From Pseudomonas putida (GTDB lineage Bacteria > Pseudomonadota > Gammaproteobacteria > Pseudomonadales > Pseudomonadaceae), in NCBI RefSeq assembly GCF_025905425.1, contig NZ_CP109603.1, forward strand, positions 904,001-968,000: DNA of 64,000 nucleotides. The letters run 5' to 3'. Position 1 is the first letter of the stretch, and every line of letters begins with the position of its first letter. This document shows positions 1-12,531 of this stretch, in pieces. The position numbers were made by a program, and so were the translations under genes. The notes under the pieces are model-generated. The model searched no databases. It saw only the letters and a program-made list of their open reading frames with translations, and was not told the DNA's origin.

Positions 1-623
1 CGCCGTCTTCGGTGGGCATTACCGAGGAAATCTGCGTTTCCAGGTAGAAGTGCTCCTGGCCACCGATGTGCAAGGTGCCTTGCAGGCGGTGCGGGGCGCT
101 GGCCAGGGCCGTGGCGGCGTCGCCACGCTGGTGGGTGTGGCTGTCCAGCACGAAGTGCTTCTTGCGAAACGCTTCGACCACATCCAGTACCGGCTCCAGG
201 TCCTCATACTCGACGATGGCCGCCATGGCGGCGCGGCGGGCGGTTTCCAGGTCGCGGGCAGCGACGGCGAGCACCGGCTGGCCGAAGAACTCGACCTTGT
301 CGATGGCCAGCAGCGGGTCGCCGGCCACCACCGGGCCGATGTCCTTGAGGCCGGGGATGTCTTCGTGGGTGATGGCGATGCGTACGCCTTCGAAGGCATA
401 GCATGGCGTGGTGTCGATGCGCAGGATGCGTGCGTGGGCACGGTCGGCGGTGCGCGCATAGACGTGCAACTGGTTGGGGAATTCGAGGCGGTCATCGATG
501 TACACCGCTTCGCCGGCCACGTGCTTGTCGGCGCTGTCGTGCTTGACGCTGCGGCCGACCCCGGTGGTCAGGTCCTGGCTGAACAGTTCGGCCATCTCGG
601 CCTGGCTCTTGGCTACGTGATGG

Positions 624-631
<8 letters not shown>
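1..631 (-). CDS. xdhB: xanthine dehydrogenase large (molybdopterin) subunit, N-terminal part
   Basis: N-terminal 210 residues of the molybdenum-cofactor subunit of xanthine dehydrogenase, which oxidises hypoxanthine and xanthine to urate; the rest lies beyond the window edge. The reading shows the family's start of the aldehyde oxidase/xanthine dehydrogenase a/b-hammerhead domain, with GVGRSVKHDSADKHVAGEAVYIDD near residues 24-47 read in pieces, then HVYARTADRAHARI and GPVVAGDPLLAIDKVEFFGQ. The ATG at 631 overlaps the 3' end of xdhA by 8 bases, so the two are translationally coupled in the usual xdhA-xdhB order. No frame break is seen. Identification is firm; only the catalytic C-terminal part is unseen. 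Confidence 0.93.
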
Positions 632-2078
<1,447 letters not shown>

Positions 2079-2130
2079 GGGGATGGCCTCGCAATGGTTT
2101 TATTGTTGTTGGGCGGACAATAAGCAGACC

Positions 2131-2168
2131 TGACGAGCTGGTCAATATTTTTCTGACTCAAAGGTCAG
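2131..2168. promoter_or_regulatory. two TGAC-N6-GTCA palindromes between xdhA and the GntR gene
   Basis: The xdhA-gntR intergenic gap (2079-2345) holds TGAC-gagctg-GTCA at 2131-2144 and CTGAC-tcaaag-GTCAG at 2153-2168, with centres 23 bp apart, about two helical turns. Two copies of the same half-site spacing in a divergent control region look like operator sites for the adjacent GntR/FCD regulator, controlling xdhAB and perhaps itself. The palindromes are seen directly; the regulator assignment is inferred. Confidence 0.5.
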
Positions 2169-2345
2169 GAAAATGCCTATGTCTACACCCGGCAGAACAC
2201 ATTGCCCATATCACAAGCATAGATCGCGCCGTGCAGGTGGCTGCCTGGCAAGCCAAATAAAGCGCAAGGCCCCTCTGCGCGAGTGCAGGTCAAGTACGCT
2301 ACAATCCGCCCCTTGTGCACAGTTCAATGATTTTGAAGGAAAACC

Positions 2346-3005
2346 ATGACGTTCAAGGCCCCGGACAGCCTCTCAGAGCAGATTGCCGACTACCTGGCCG
2401 AACGCATCATTCGCGGCGAGCTGGAGCCCGGCGAGCGCATCCAGGAGCAAAAGGTCACCCAGGCGCTGAATGTCAGCCGCGGTTCGGTGCGTGAAGCGCT
2501 GCTGATCCTCGAACGTCGGCATCTGGTCGCCATCTTGCCGCGTCGTGGCGCCCATGTGACCAGGCTGGATGAGCGCAGCGTGCGCAGCCTGTGCGACCTG
2601 ATGGGCGAGTTCTACATCCTGCTGGGCAACGCCGTTGCACAAAAATGGCGCCTGGAGGCCGACCTGCGCCCGTTCCTGGAGATCCAGCAGCGCTTGCAGC
2701 AGGCCCGTGACCAGCAAGACATCAAGGCCTTCGTCGCCGAAAGCTTCGCCGTCATGCGTGCGGCTTACCCGTTCGCCGACAACCCTTACCTGCAGGAAAC
2801 CGTCGAAAACCTGCAGCCGGCCATGAGCCGCGCCTACTACCTGGCCCTGGATCAGCGCCAGGCCAGTACCGACGACTACCTGGAGCTGTTCGCCCGCCTG
2901 CTCGAAGCGGTGGTCGCGCGCGACCTGCCGCGCATTCGCGAGGTACTCACCGCCTACTGCCAGCGCAGCTGCGAGCTGGTGCTGGCGGCGTTGGCCCGGG
3001 CCTGA
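2346..3005 (+). CDS. GntR family transcriptional regulator (FCD domain)
   Basis: 219-residue DNA-binding regulator. Residues 8-70 form the GntR winged helix-turn-helix (SEQIADYLAERIIRGELEPG, then VSRGSVREALLILERR). Residues 80-215 are the all-helical FCD ligand domain (LCDLMGEFYILLGNAVA and later helices). The start is set by GAAGGA six bases upstream of the ATG. It is divergent from xdhAB and ends two bases before smc, so it may be co-transcribed with smc. In P. putida-type genomes a GntR gene sits at this place beside xdhAB, so a role in purine catabolism is likely but inferred. The effector is unknown; FCD proteins often bind carboxylic acids or nucleobase-related metabolites. Confidence 0.9.
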   Translation: MTFKAPDSLSEQIADYLAERIIRGELEPGERIQEQKVTQALNVSRGSVREALLILERRHLVAILPRRGAHVTRLDERSVRSLCDLMGEFYILLGNAVAQKWRLEADLRPFLEIQQRLQQARDQQDIKAFVAESFAVMRAAYPFADNPYLQETVENLQPAMSRAYYLALDQRQASTDDYLELFARLLEAVVARDLPRIREVLTAYCQRSCELVLAALARA

Positions 3006-3007
3006 CG

Positions 3008-6000
3008 ATGCGCCTCAAATGCATTCGCCTGGCCGGGTTCAAGTCGTTCGTCGACCCAACCACGGTCAACTTCCCCAGCAACATGGCAGCCGTGGTAGGC
3101 CCCAATGGTTGCGGCAAGTCCAACATCATCGACGCGGTGCGCTGGGTGATGGGCGAGAGTTCGGCAAAAAACCTGCGCGGCGAGTCGATGACCGACGTCA
3201 TCTTCAACGGCTCCACCAGTCGCAAACCGGTCAGCCAGGCCAGCATCGAGCTGGTGTTCGACAACAGCGACAACACCCTGGTTGGTGAGTACGCGGCCTA
3301 CGCTGAGATTTCCATTCGCCGCAAGGTGACCCGCGACGCGCAGAACAGCTATTACCTCAATGGCACCAAGTGCCGCCGCCGCGATATCACCGATATCTTC
3401 CTCGGTACCGGCCTCGGGCCGCGCAGCTACTCGATCATCGAGCAGGGCATGATCTCCAAGCTGATCGAAGCCAAGCCCGAAGAGCTGCGCAACTTCATCG
3501 AAGAGGCAGCGGGCATCTCCAAGTACAAGGAGCGCCGCCGCGAGACCGAGAACCGTATCCGCCGCACCCAGGAAAACCTGGCCCGCCTGACCGACCTGCG
3601 TGACGAACTGGAGCGCCAGCTCGAACGCCTGCACCGTCAGGCCCAGGCAGCCGAGAAGTACCGCGAGTACAAGGCCCAGGAGCGTCAGCTGAAAGCCCGC
3701 TTGTCGGCCTTGCGCTGGCGTGACCTGGACGAACGCGTACGTCAGCGCGAAGCGGTGATCGGTGATCAGGACGTGTCCCACGAAGCCTTGGTGGCTGAGC
3801 AGCGTAATGCCGATGCAAGCATCGAGCGCCTGCGCGATGGCCACCACGAATTGTCCGAACGCTTCAACCAGGTGCAGGGCCGGTTCTATACGGTGGCAGG
3901 CGATATCGCCCGGGTCGAGCAGAGTATCCAGCACGGCCAGCAGCGCCTGCGCCAATTGCAGGACGATTTCAAGGAAGCCGAGCGCACGCGCCTGGAGACC
4001 GAATCGCACCTGGGCCATGACCGCACCTTGCTGGCGACCCTCGGCGAAGAGCTGGTGATGCTGGAGCCTGAACAGGAAATGACCCTGGCGGCTGCTGAAG
4101 AGGCCGCTGCCACCCTTGAAGAAGCCGAGCTAGGCATGCACGGCTGGCAAGAGCAGTGGGACAGCTTCAACACCCGGTCCGCCGAACCTCGTCGTCAGGC
4201 TGAAGTGCAACAGGCGCGGCTGCAACAGCTGGAAGCCAGCCTGGAGCGGTTGTCGGAGCGTCAGCGCAAGCTGGGTGAAGAGCGCGACCTGTTGGCTGCC
4301 GAGCCGCAGGACGCCGCCATGCTTGAGCTGGCCGAGCAGTTGGCCAGCAGCGAAATGCTGCTGGAAGAGTTGCAGCTGTCCGAAGAGCAAGTGGTCGAGC
4401 GGCTCGACGGCACCCGCGAGCAATTGCAACAGGCCACTCAGGCGCAACAGCAGGCACAGGGCGACCTGCAGCGTCTGGGCGGGCGGCTGGCCTCGCTTGA
4501 GGCCTTGCAGCAGGCCGCGCTGGAGCCGGGCGTAGGTGCCGCAGACTGGTTGCATGGGCAAGGCCTGGCACAGCGACCGCGCCTGGCTGAAGGGCTTTGG
4601 GTCGAGCCGGGCTGGGAGCTGGCAGTGGAGACGGTGCTGGGCGCTGATCTGCAAGCCGTACTGGTCGATGATTTCAGCAGCCTCGATTTTGCCGATCTGG
4701 AACAAGGCGAGTTGCGTTTGCTGCTGGCAAGCGGCGAGGGCGCGCGGCTGGCGGGCAGCCTGCTGGACAAAGTCGAAGGGCGCACCGACCTGACGCCCTG
4801 GTTGGGGCAGGTGAAACCGGTCGATGACCTGGCCCAGGCGCTGGTGCTGCGTGCGAGCCTGGGCGAAGGGCAGAGCCTGGTCAGCCGGGACGGTTATTGG
4901 GTTGGCCGGCATTTTTTGCGGGTCAGCCGAGGCGGCGAGGCCGAAGGCGGCGTGTTGGCCCGTGGCCAGGAGATCGAGCGCCTGGGCCAGCAACAGCTGG
5001 AGCAGGAAGCCGCCCTGGAGCACCTTGAGCAACAGCTTCAAGGTTTGCGCGAACAGCAGCTGGGCCTGGAAGAACAGCGCGAGCAGTTGCGCCGGCGTAC
5101 CCAGGAAGAGGGGCGCCAACATGGCGAGCTCAAGGCCAGCCTGTCGGCAAGCCGCGCCCGCGCCGAGCAAGTCGAATTGCGTCGCCGCCGTCTGCAGGAA
5201 GAGCTGACCGAGTTGCAGGAGCAGCGTGCTCTGGAGCACGAGCAACTGGGTGAGGCGCGCCTGGTGCTGCAAGAGGCCCTGGACCTGATGGCCCAGGACA
5301 CCGAGCAGCGTGAGCAGTTGATGGCCCGTCGCGATACCCTGCGCGAAGGCCTCGACCGCATTCGCCAGGAGGCCCGCCAGCACAAGGACCATGCCCACCA
5401 GTTGGCTGTGCGCCTGGGCTCGCTGCGCGCCCAACACGATTCCACCCGTCAGGCCCTGGAACGCCTGGAGCAACAGGCGGCACGTCTGACCGAGCGCCAG
5501 GAACAGCTGAGCCTGAACCTGGAGGAAGGCGCAGCGCCCCTCGAAGAGCTGCGCCTCAAGCTTGAAGAATTGCTGGAGCGGCGCATGAGCGTCGACGAAG
5601 AAATGCGCCAGGCGCGCCTGCACATGGACGAAGCCGACCGTGCGCTGCGCGACGCCGAAAAGCGCCGCACCCAGGCTGAGCAGCAAGCTCAGTTGCTGCG
5701 TGGCCAGCTGGAGCAACTGCGCTTGGAATGCCAGGGCCTGGATGTGCGGCGCAAGACCCTTCAAGAGCAGTTGCTGGCCGATGGCTACGACCTGCAAGGC
5801 GTGCTTGCCACCCTCGAAGCCGACGACACCGAACAGAGTACCGAGCAGGCGCTGGAGCAGACCGAGGCGCGTATCCAGCGTTTGGGCGCGATCAACCTGG
5901 CTGCTATCGAAGAATACGAGCAGCAGTCTGAGCGCAAACGCTACCTGGACGCCCAGAACGCCGACCTGGTCGAAGCGCTGGAGACCCTGGAAAACGTCAT

Positions 6001-6496
6001 CCGCAAGATCGACAAGGAAACCCGCAATCGCTTCAGGGATACCTTTGATCAGATAAATGCCGGATTACAGGCACTTTTTCCAAAAGTTTTCGGTGGTGGC
6101 AGCGCTTATCTGGAACTGACGGGCGAAGATCTACTCGATACAGGGGTAACGATCATGGCGCGACCACCGGGCAAGAAGAACAGCACCATCCATCTGCTGT
6201 CCGGTGGCGAGAAGGCACTGACCGCCCTGGCGCTGGTGTTCGCCATCTTCAAGTTGAACCCCGCACCGTTCTGCATGCTCGACGAGGTCGATGCGCCGCT
6301 GGACGATGCCAACGTCGGGCGATACGCCCGGCTGGTGAAAGAAATGAGTGAAAGTGTGCAGTTCATCTACATCACCCATAACAAGATTGCCATGGAGATG
6401 GCAGATCAATTGATGGGGGTGACGATGCATGAGCCAGGATGCTCACGCCTTGTTGCAGTGGATGTGGAGGAGGCGATGGCTATGGTCGACGCCTGA
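3008..6496 (+). CDS. smc: chromosome segregation SMC ATPase
   Basis: 1162-residue SMC protein, which forms DNA-entrapping rings with kleisin partners to organise and segregate the chromosome. The Walker A motif GPNGCGKSNIIDAV is near residue 32. Long coiled coils rich in E, Q, L and R (about 170-500 and 650-1000) surround the hinge (about 510-640, with LAEGLWVEPGWELAVETVLG). The ABC signature LLSGGEKALTALAL is near residue 1062 and Walker B FCMLDEVDAPLDD near 1088. Length fits the gammaproteobacterial SMC family. The start codon follows the GntR stop by two bases, and zipA follows downstream as in other pseudomonads. Confidence 0.97.
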   Translation: MRLKCIRLAGFKSFVDPTTVNFPSNMAAVVGPNGCGKSNIIDAVRWVMGESSAKNLRGESMTDVIFNGSTSRKPVSQASIELVFDNSDNTLVGEYAAYAEISIRRKVTRDAQNSYYLNGTKCRRRDITDIFLGTGLGPRSYSIIEQGMISKLIEAKPEELRNFIEEAAGISKYKERRRETENRIRRTQENLARLTDLRDELERQLERLHRQAQAAEKYREYKAQERQLKARLSALRWRDLDERVRQREAVIGDQDVSHEALVAEQRNADASIERLRDGHHELSERFNQVQGRFYTVAGDIARVEQSIQHGQQRLRQLQDDFKEAERTRLETESHLGHDRTLLATLGEELVMLEPEQEMTLAAAEEAAATLEEAELGMHGWQEQWDSFNTRSAEPRRQAEVQQARLQQLEASLERLSERQRKLGEERDLLAAEPQDAAMLELAEQLASSEMLLEELQLSEEQVVERLDGTREQLQQATQAQQQAQGDLQRLGGRLASLEALQQAALEPGVGAADWLHGQGLAQRPRLAEGLWVEPGWELAVETVLGADLQAVLVDDFSSLDFADLEQGELRLLLASGEGARLAGSLLDKVEGRTDLTPWLGQVKPVDDLAQALVLRASLGEGQSLVSRDGYWVGRHFLRVSRGGEAEGGVLARGQEIERLGQQQLEQEAALEHLEQQLQGLREQQLGLEEQREQLRRRTQEEGRQHGELKASLSASRARAEQVELRRRRLQEELTELQEQRALEHEQLGEARLVLQEALDLMAQDTEQREQLMARRDTLREGLDRIRQEARQHKDHAHQLAVRLGSLRAQHDSTRQALERLEQQAARLTERQEQLSLNLEEGAAPLEELRLKLEELLERRMSVDEEMRQARLHMDEADRALRDAEKRRTQAEQQAQLLRGQLEQLRLECQGLDVRRKTLQEQLLADGYDLQGVLATLEADDTEQSTEQALEQTEARIQRLGAINLAAIEEYEQQSERKRYLDAQNADLVEALETLENVIRKIDKETRNRFRDTFDQINAGLQALFPKVFGGGSAYLELTGEDLLDTGVTIMARPPGKKNSTIHLLSGGEKALTALALVFAIFKLNPAPFCMLDEVDAPLDDANVGRYARLVKEMSESVQFIYITHNKIAMEMADQLMGVTMHEPGCSRLVAVDVEEAMAMVDA

Positions 6497-6700
6497 TACG
6501 CGAAGATAGGGCACATTCTGTAGCGAAATGGCCCCGCCATGTGCGACAGACGGTGTAAAGTTGTCTTTGGTCGTGCTAGCTTAATGTCACTCGTTTTTTG
6601 CGTGGGTAAAACGCCTGTCAGAACATAGAGTTGGCGCCACGTGTTAAAGGGCTTTGAACCCTTTGTTTTCAAGCATATTTTTATAGAGGCACGGGATTAC

Positions 6701-7582
6701 ATGGAAATCGGTCTGCGCGAGTGGCTGATCCTCATCGGCATCATTGTCATTGCCGGTATTCTTTTCGACGGCTGGCGCCGCATGCGCGGCGGGAAAGGCA
6801 AGTTGAAATTCCGTCTGGATCGCAGTTATTCCAATACCCCCGAGGAAGAGGGCGGTGCCGAAGTGCTCGGCCCATCGCGGGTGCTGGATAACCACAAGGA
6901 ACCAGAACTGGACGAGAGCGACCTGCCCTCGCTCAGCGCGTCGTCGCGTGATCGCGAGCGCGAGCCAAAGCCGGTCAAGGCCAGCAAGCGTGGCAAGCGT
7001 GCCGCAGAAGTGCCGCAGGGTGACCTGAACCTGGTGGCCGAGGCGCGCGAGCCCGATCTGTTTGCCGATGCCGATGATGATTTTGCTGCCGACAACAACC
7101 GCAACAGCGGTACGGCGTCCAGCAACAACACGGTCAAGGAATTGCCCCCCGCTGAAGAAGTGCTGGTGATCAGCGTCATCTCCCGCGACGAGGGTGGTTT
7201 CAAGGGGCCGGCACTGCTGCAGAACATTCTCGAGAGCGGCCTGCGTTTTGGCGAGATGGACATCTTCCACCGCCACGAGAGCATGGCGGGCCACGGCGAA
7301 GTGCTGTTCTCCATGGCCAACGCCGTGAAGCCCGGTATTTTCGACCTGGACGACATCGACCACTTCAGCACCCGTGCGGTGAGCTTCTTCCTGGGGCTGC
7401 CGGGCCCGCGTCACCCTAAACAGGCCTTCGACGTGATGGTTGCAGCGGCGCGCAAGTTGGCCCATGAACTCAATGGCGAACTCAAGGACGACCAGCGCAG
7501 CGTGCTGACCGCCCAGACCATCGAGCATTATCGCCAGCGCATCGTCGAGTTCGAGCGCCGTGCGCTGACCCAGAAGCGCTGA
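6701..7582 (+). CDS. zipA: cell division protein ZipA
   Basis: 293-residue inner-membrane protein that tethers FtsZ and stabilises the division ring. One N-terminal membrane helix (residues 5-22, [19 protein letters not shown]) faces the cytoplasm. A charged, low-complexity linker follows (about 30-155, rich in E, D, P, K and S), then the FtsZ-binding domain (about 160-290: [20 protein letters not shown], then [10 protein letters not shown]). The start at 6701 is chosen because the membrane helix must be N-terminal; an in-frame ATG at 6641 would add 20 residues. The order smc-zipA-ligA is conserved in pseudomonads. The gap 6497-6700 holds no gene. Confidence 0.95.
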   Translation: MEIGLREWLILIGIIVIAGILFDGWRRMRGGKGKLKFRLDRSYSNTPEEEGGAEVLGPSRVLDNHKEPELDESDLPSLSASSRDREREPKPVKASKRGKRAAEVPQGDLNLVAEAREPDLFADADDDFAADNNRNSGTASSNNTVKELPPAEEVLVISVISRDEGGFKGPALLQNILESGLRFGEMDIFHRHESMAGHGEVLFSMANAVKPGIFDLDDIDHFSTRAVSFFLGLPGPRHPKQAFDVMVAAARKLAHELNGELKDDQRSVLTAQTIEHYRQRIVEFERRALTQKR

Positions 7583-7648
7583 TAGATCCAGACGAAAGAG
7601 CAGCCTGCGGGGCGTGCTGGTCGGTTCGGGATTTGATGTTGTTGGTCC

Positions 7649-10152
<2,504 letters not shown>

Positions 10153-10267
10153 CCAGCCTTTCGATCAAGTCATTGAGAAATGATGACTTTTTCTCCCATC
10201 AGAGGTTGTAACTTCGCCTCAGACCGGTACAATGGCGCGGCTCGCTGCTTAGCGAGTTGCGTCAGTG

Positions 10268-10376
10268 GTGGCCCCATCGGTCCCCCCGCATTGATTACCC
10301 GTTAACCTGGTCAGGCCCGGAAGGGAGCAGCCATAGCGGGAACATCGAGTGCCGGGGTGTGGCTGGTGGGGCTGCC
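10268..10376 (+). ncRNA. ffs: signal recognition particle RNA (4.5S RNA)
   Basis: The apical hallmark ggtcaggcccggaagggagc is at 10309-10328, matching the GGTCAGGTCCGGAAGGAAGC tetraloop and symmetric-bulge region of bacterial 4.5S RNA. The 5' strand (ggccccatcggtcccccc) pairs with the 3' strand (gtgccggggtgtggctggtggggc), giving one long hairpin of about 105 nucleotides. It binds Ffh for co-translational membrane targeting. The ends are estimated from the pairing and could be off by several bases. It follows ligA by 115 bases, and the accessory patch begins just after it. Confidence 0.92.
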
Positions 10377-10390
10377 TCCATTACGCAAGT

Positions 10391-10406
10391 CCTTGAATTC
10401 TCAAGG
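10391..10406 (+). terminator. hairpin just after the SRP RNA
   Basis: CCTTGA-attc-TCAAGG is a perfect 6-bp stem with a 4-base loop, followed by CTTTCTC. It could help end the SRP RNA transcript, but the stem is AT-rich and the T-run short, so this is a weak call. It also marks the point after which composition changes. The remaining gap 10407-10588 holds no gene that I can see. Confidence 0.35.
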
Positions 10407-10588
10407 CTTTCTCGCTCAGAAATCTCGAAGTGGACCAGTGCCGTAGTACACCTAAGTTGTGCACCGTGCTGAGGATTCTAGCCCACTCTAATTTTCCAAT
10501 CTAGGCTCCTGCCCGTGTCGCCTCGGCACTGGTCGCGTCCGCTCGGTTGCTCTAATGTTAGATTTCCAATTCACTACAGGGCAGTAGC

Positions 10589-11065
10589 ATGGATGTTGCA
10601 GCACTCAACGGTGTGGTACAGGCGGTCAACCTAACCAAGCAACTCGCCAAGGCTGCGTTTGATGGCAAGGTGGATGCTGAGGCTAAAGCGAAGATAGGTG
10701 AAGTCCTTGAAAAACTGGGGGACGTGCAAGATGGGATGTTCAATCTGCGGGAAGACCTCCATAGGCTCCAGCTAGAACGGGATGGCTTGAAGAAGAAGCT
10801 TGATGCTGCTGACTCATGGCAGCAGCGAGCAGCCGCCTACAAGCTTACTCAAACAGCAGGCGGTGCAGTTGTGTTTATTTCGAATGACGAAACGCCCCAT
10901 TACGCCTGCCCAAGCTGCTTCAACAAAAAGGAAATCCACCCGCTACAAGACAACCGGACTGCCCGAGGTAAGTTCCGCTGTACTGGGTGCAACGCTGAGT
11001 TCCCCATAAAGCCTCAAAGAGCGGCATTCAATGTGCAGCCTGTAGCTCATAATTGGAATGGCTGA
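10589..11065 (+). CDS. coiled-coil protein with C-terminal zinc ribbon, function unknown
   Basis: 158 residues. The N-terminal half (1-85) is predicted helical and charged, with a coiled-coil stretch (LREDLHRLQLERDGLKKKL). The C-terminal part holds two CxxC pairs, CPSCFNKKE near residue 109 and CTGCNAEF near 134, separated by about 22 residues: a zinc-ribbon arrangement. No signal peptide or membrane segment is seen. The gene is alone, with a strong terminator 44 bases after its stop. Base composition is lower in GC than the core genes on either side. I do not recognise a named family; similar small zinc-ribbon proteins occur in pseudomonad prophages and islands, which is recollection rather than a search. 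Confidence 0.72.
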   Translation: MDVAALNGVVQAVNLTKQLAKAAFDGKVDAEAKAKIGEVLEKLGDVQDGMFNLREDLHRLQLERDGLKKKLDAADSWQQRAAAYKLTQTAGGAVVFISNDETPHYACPSCFNKKEIHPLQDNRTARGKFRCTGCNAEFPIKPQRAAFNVQPVAHNWNG

Positions 11066-11108
11066 GCTGATTGGTTAAAACTACCTATCTCTGCCGTTAT
11101 ACGTGAAA

Positions 11109-11144
11109 CCCCGCAGATCAAGGTCTGCGGGGCTTTTCGTTTTT
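11109..11144 (+). terminator. rho-independent terminator
   Basis: A 9-bp perfect stem CCCCGCAGA / TCTGCGGGG with loop tcaagg (11109-11132) is followed by cttttcgttttt. This is a classic intrinsic terminator for the upstream zinc-ribbon gene. Confidence 0.88.
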
Positions 11145-11242
11145 GGATTGTACGTAGGTTCGGCCTACGGGATCTGCCCGGAGGAGGGTCGATGCCTGGC
11201 TCGCTCACCCCCCCCGAAAATCAGGTGCTGTTGAGGGAGCAG

Positions 11243-12049
11243 TCAGGTGTGTATGCGGTCATTCTTCTTCGCAGATTGATGTACGTAATGGCATCGCGCA
11301 GTCCCCATCTGTAACCCTTCGCCAAGCGGCAAATTTGACAAACCTTTGTCCTTTACAAACTTCATGAAATGCCTGCCATTGGTGTCGTTCATCTGGATCA
11401 TTTTATTTGTAAAATTGTCGCCCTTGTCCCTGGCGTAAACGAGTGACATGTTTGCAGGTAAGAAATGGTCTCGATAATAAGGTTTCGTTCTTGAGTTGAT
11501 GTCAATGTGCTCACCCAATTCGCTGTCAGTCACAATGCCAATACGCTTGCCTTTGAGATATGGCGTATTCAAGTGTACAGTTGCTACTAAGTGCCAGCCA
11601 ATTCGTTCGGCATTACCTTCGTCCTCTTGGTCAAGGATGAGATATGCCGCCAAGTGCTGATACCTTATTGGGTCTTTGAGTTGCGAAAGTGGTTCAACTA
11701 TGCAGCAGATGAGGCACGTGCTTACCTTAAGTCCGTTAATGCGCTCCTGGTTGGTGTTTGTGTCAACTGCTATGATGTAGTCAAACTGGCGCTGCATCCT
11801 TGCAAGGAAGTCCTCACCTAAAGAATCAAATCCGTCAACTGGCATTGACGAAATTACTTTGTCTTTGCCATTGTCGCGGGGGTGAGATATCTGGCTTCGA
11901 AGTGAAGCTGGATCAAGTTCCTTGATGCTTGGTGTTCCAGTAATGGGGTCGTAAGTTACAGTAAGCTCTGATACGAGTTCTGATGAGTGTCCAATAATCC
12001 AGTGATCCCTTGGGGTTTTCTTTTCCTGATCGGGTTTTTTCCTTGGCAT
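11243..12049 (-). CDS. hypothetical protein with an RNase H-like residue pattern
   Basis: 268 residues, starting at ATG 12049, where the upstream AAGGA has good spacing; an ATG at 12097 would add 16 residues with no ribosome site. The first 20 residues are very basic (MPRKKPDQEKK). I do not recognise the family. The order of hydrophobic strands and acidic residues resembles RNase H folds: a strand ending FDYIIAVDTNT (Asp96), a helix with NAERIGWHLV (Glu148), a strand RIGIVTDSELGEH (Asp175, recalling the TDSQYV of RNase HI), and a final DKGDNFTNKM (Asp208/Asp211). A nuclease or transposase-like activity is therefore possible but is hand-read inference. Composition is AT-richer than the core genes. 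Its upstream neighbour on the same strand is a small gene 93 bases away. Confidence 0.65.
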   Translation of the reverse strand: MPRKKPDQEKKTPRDHWIIGHSSELVSELTVTYDPITGTPSIKELDPASLRSQISHPRDNGKDKVISSMPVDGFDSLGEDFLARMQRQFDYIIAVDTNTNQERINGLKVSTCLICCIVEPLSQLKDPIRYQHLAAYLILDQEDEGNAERIGWHLVATVHLNTPYLKGKRIGIVTDSELGEHIDINSRTKPYYRDHFLPANMSLVYARDKGDNFTNKMIQMNDTNGRHFMKFVKDKGLSNLPLGEGLQMGTARCHYVHQSAKKNDRIHT

Positions 12050-12142
12050 CTTAACTTTCCTTGGTTGGGCGATTATGTGTAAGTTTCCCTGATGCACCTT
12101 GGCAGGGGAGGCAAATTTGTAAGAAAACTTATGTCGTAATAT

Positions 12143-12364
12143 TCAGTTTTCGCCGTCGCAGCTAGCCCGAAGACGTTCAATGCCATAGGCAATGCGGCTG
12201 GCATTTGTATCGAGTGCTTGTAGACAGGTCATCGCGCTATCGTGGACGTTCACTGAGTCGCGCTGACGGACCCAGGTGCTAAGCTCCTCGATAGCAGCTA
12301 TCAAAGCGGTTTGATTTATCAGCAGCTCAAGGGCATCAGCAGTGGCTGCGGCCTTGTCGTCCAT
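12143..12364 (-). CDS. small helical protein, paralogue of the gene at 13606-13812
   Basis: 73 residues, starting at ATG 12364 with AAGGGA eight bases upstream. The sequence is soluble, helical and acidic. It aligns along its whole length with the 68-residue product at 13606-13812: both share ALELL/TLELL, NQTAL.AAIEE.STW.RQR.SVN.HDS and QALDTNA...I.RLR. I cannot name the family. The two copies flank a frameshifted gene on the opposite strand, which suggests a duplicated cassette or a recombination remnant. The next gene on the same strand is the RNase H-like protein. Confidence 0.6.
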   Translation of the reverse strand: MDDKAAATADALELLINQTALIAAIEELSTWVRQRDSVNVHDSAMTCLQALDTNASRIAYGIERLRASCDGEN

Positions 12365-12531
12365 GTCGGTGATTCCCTTATGTCGGTGGCTGTACAGGGT
12401 TAAGGGAGTTAGTGATGTGCTGAGACTGTTCGCCCGAGGTACACTCCCGATCAAGCTGTATGGGGTATAGTCGTCTACCCGATAACGAAGCTAGTCGATA
12501 ATTCATTTACACGCAAGGAGCGGCGGAGATT

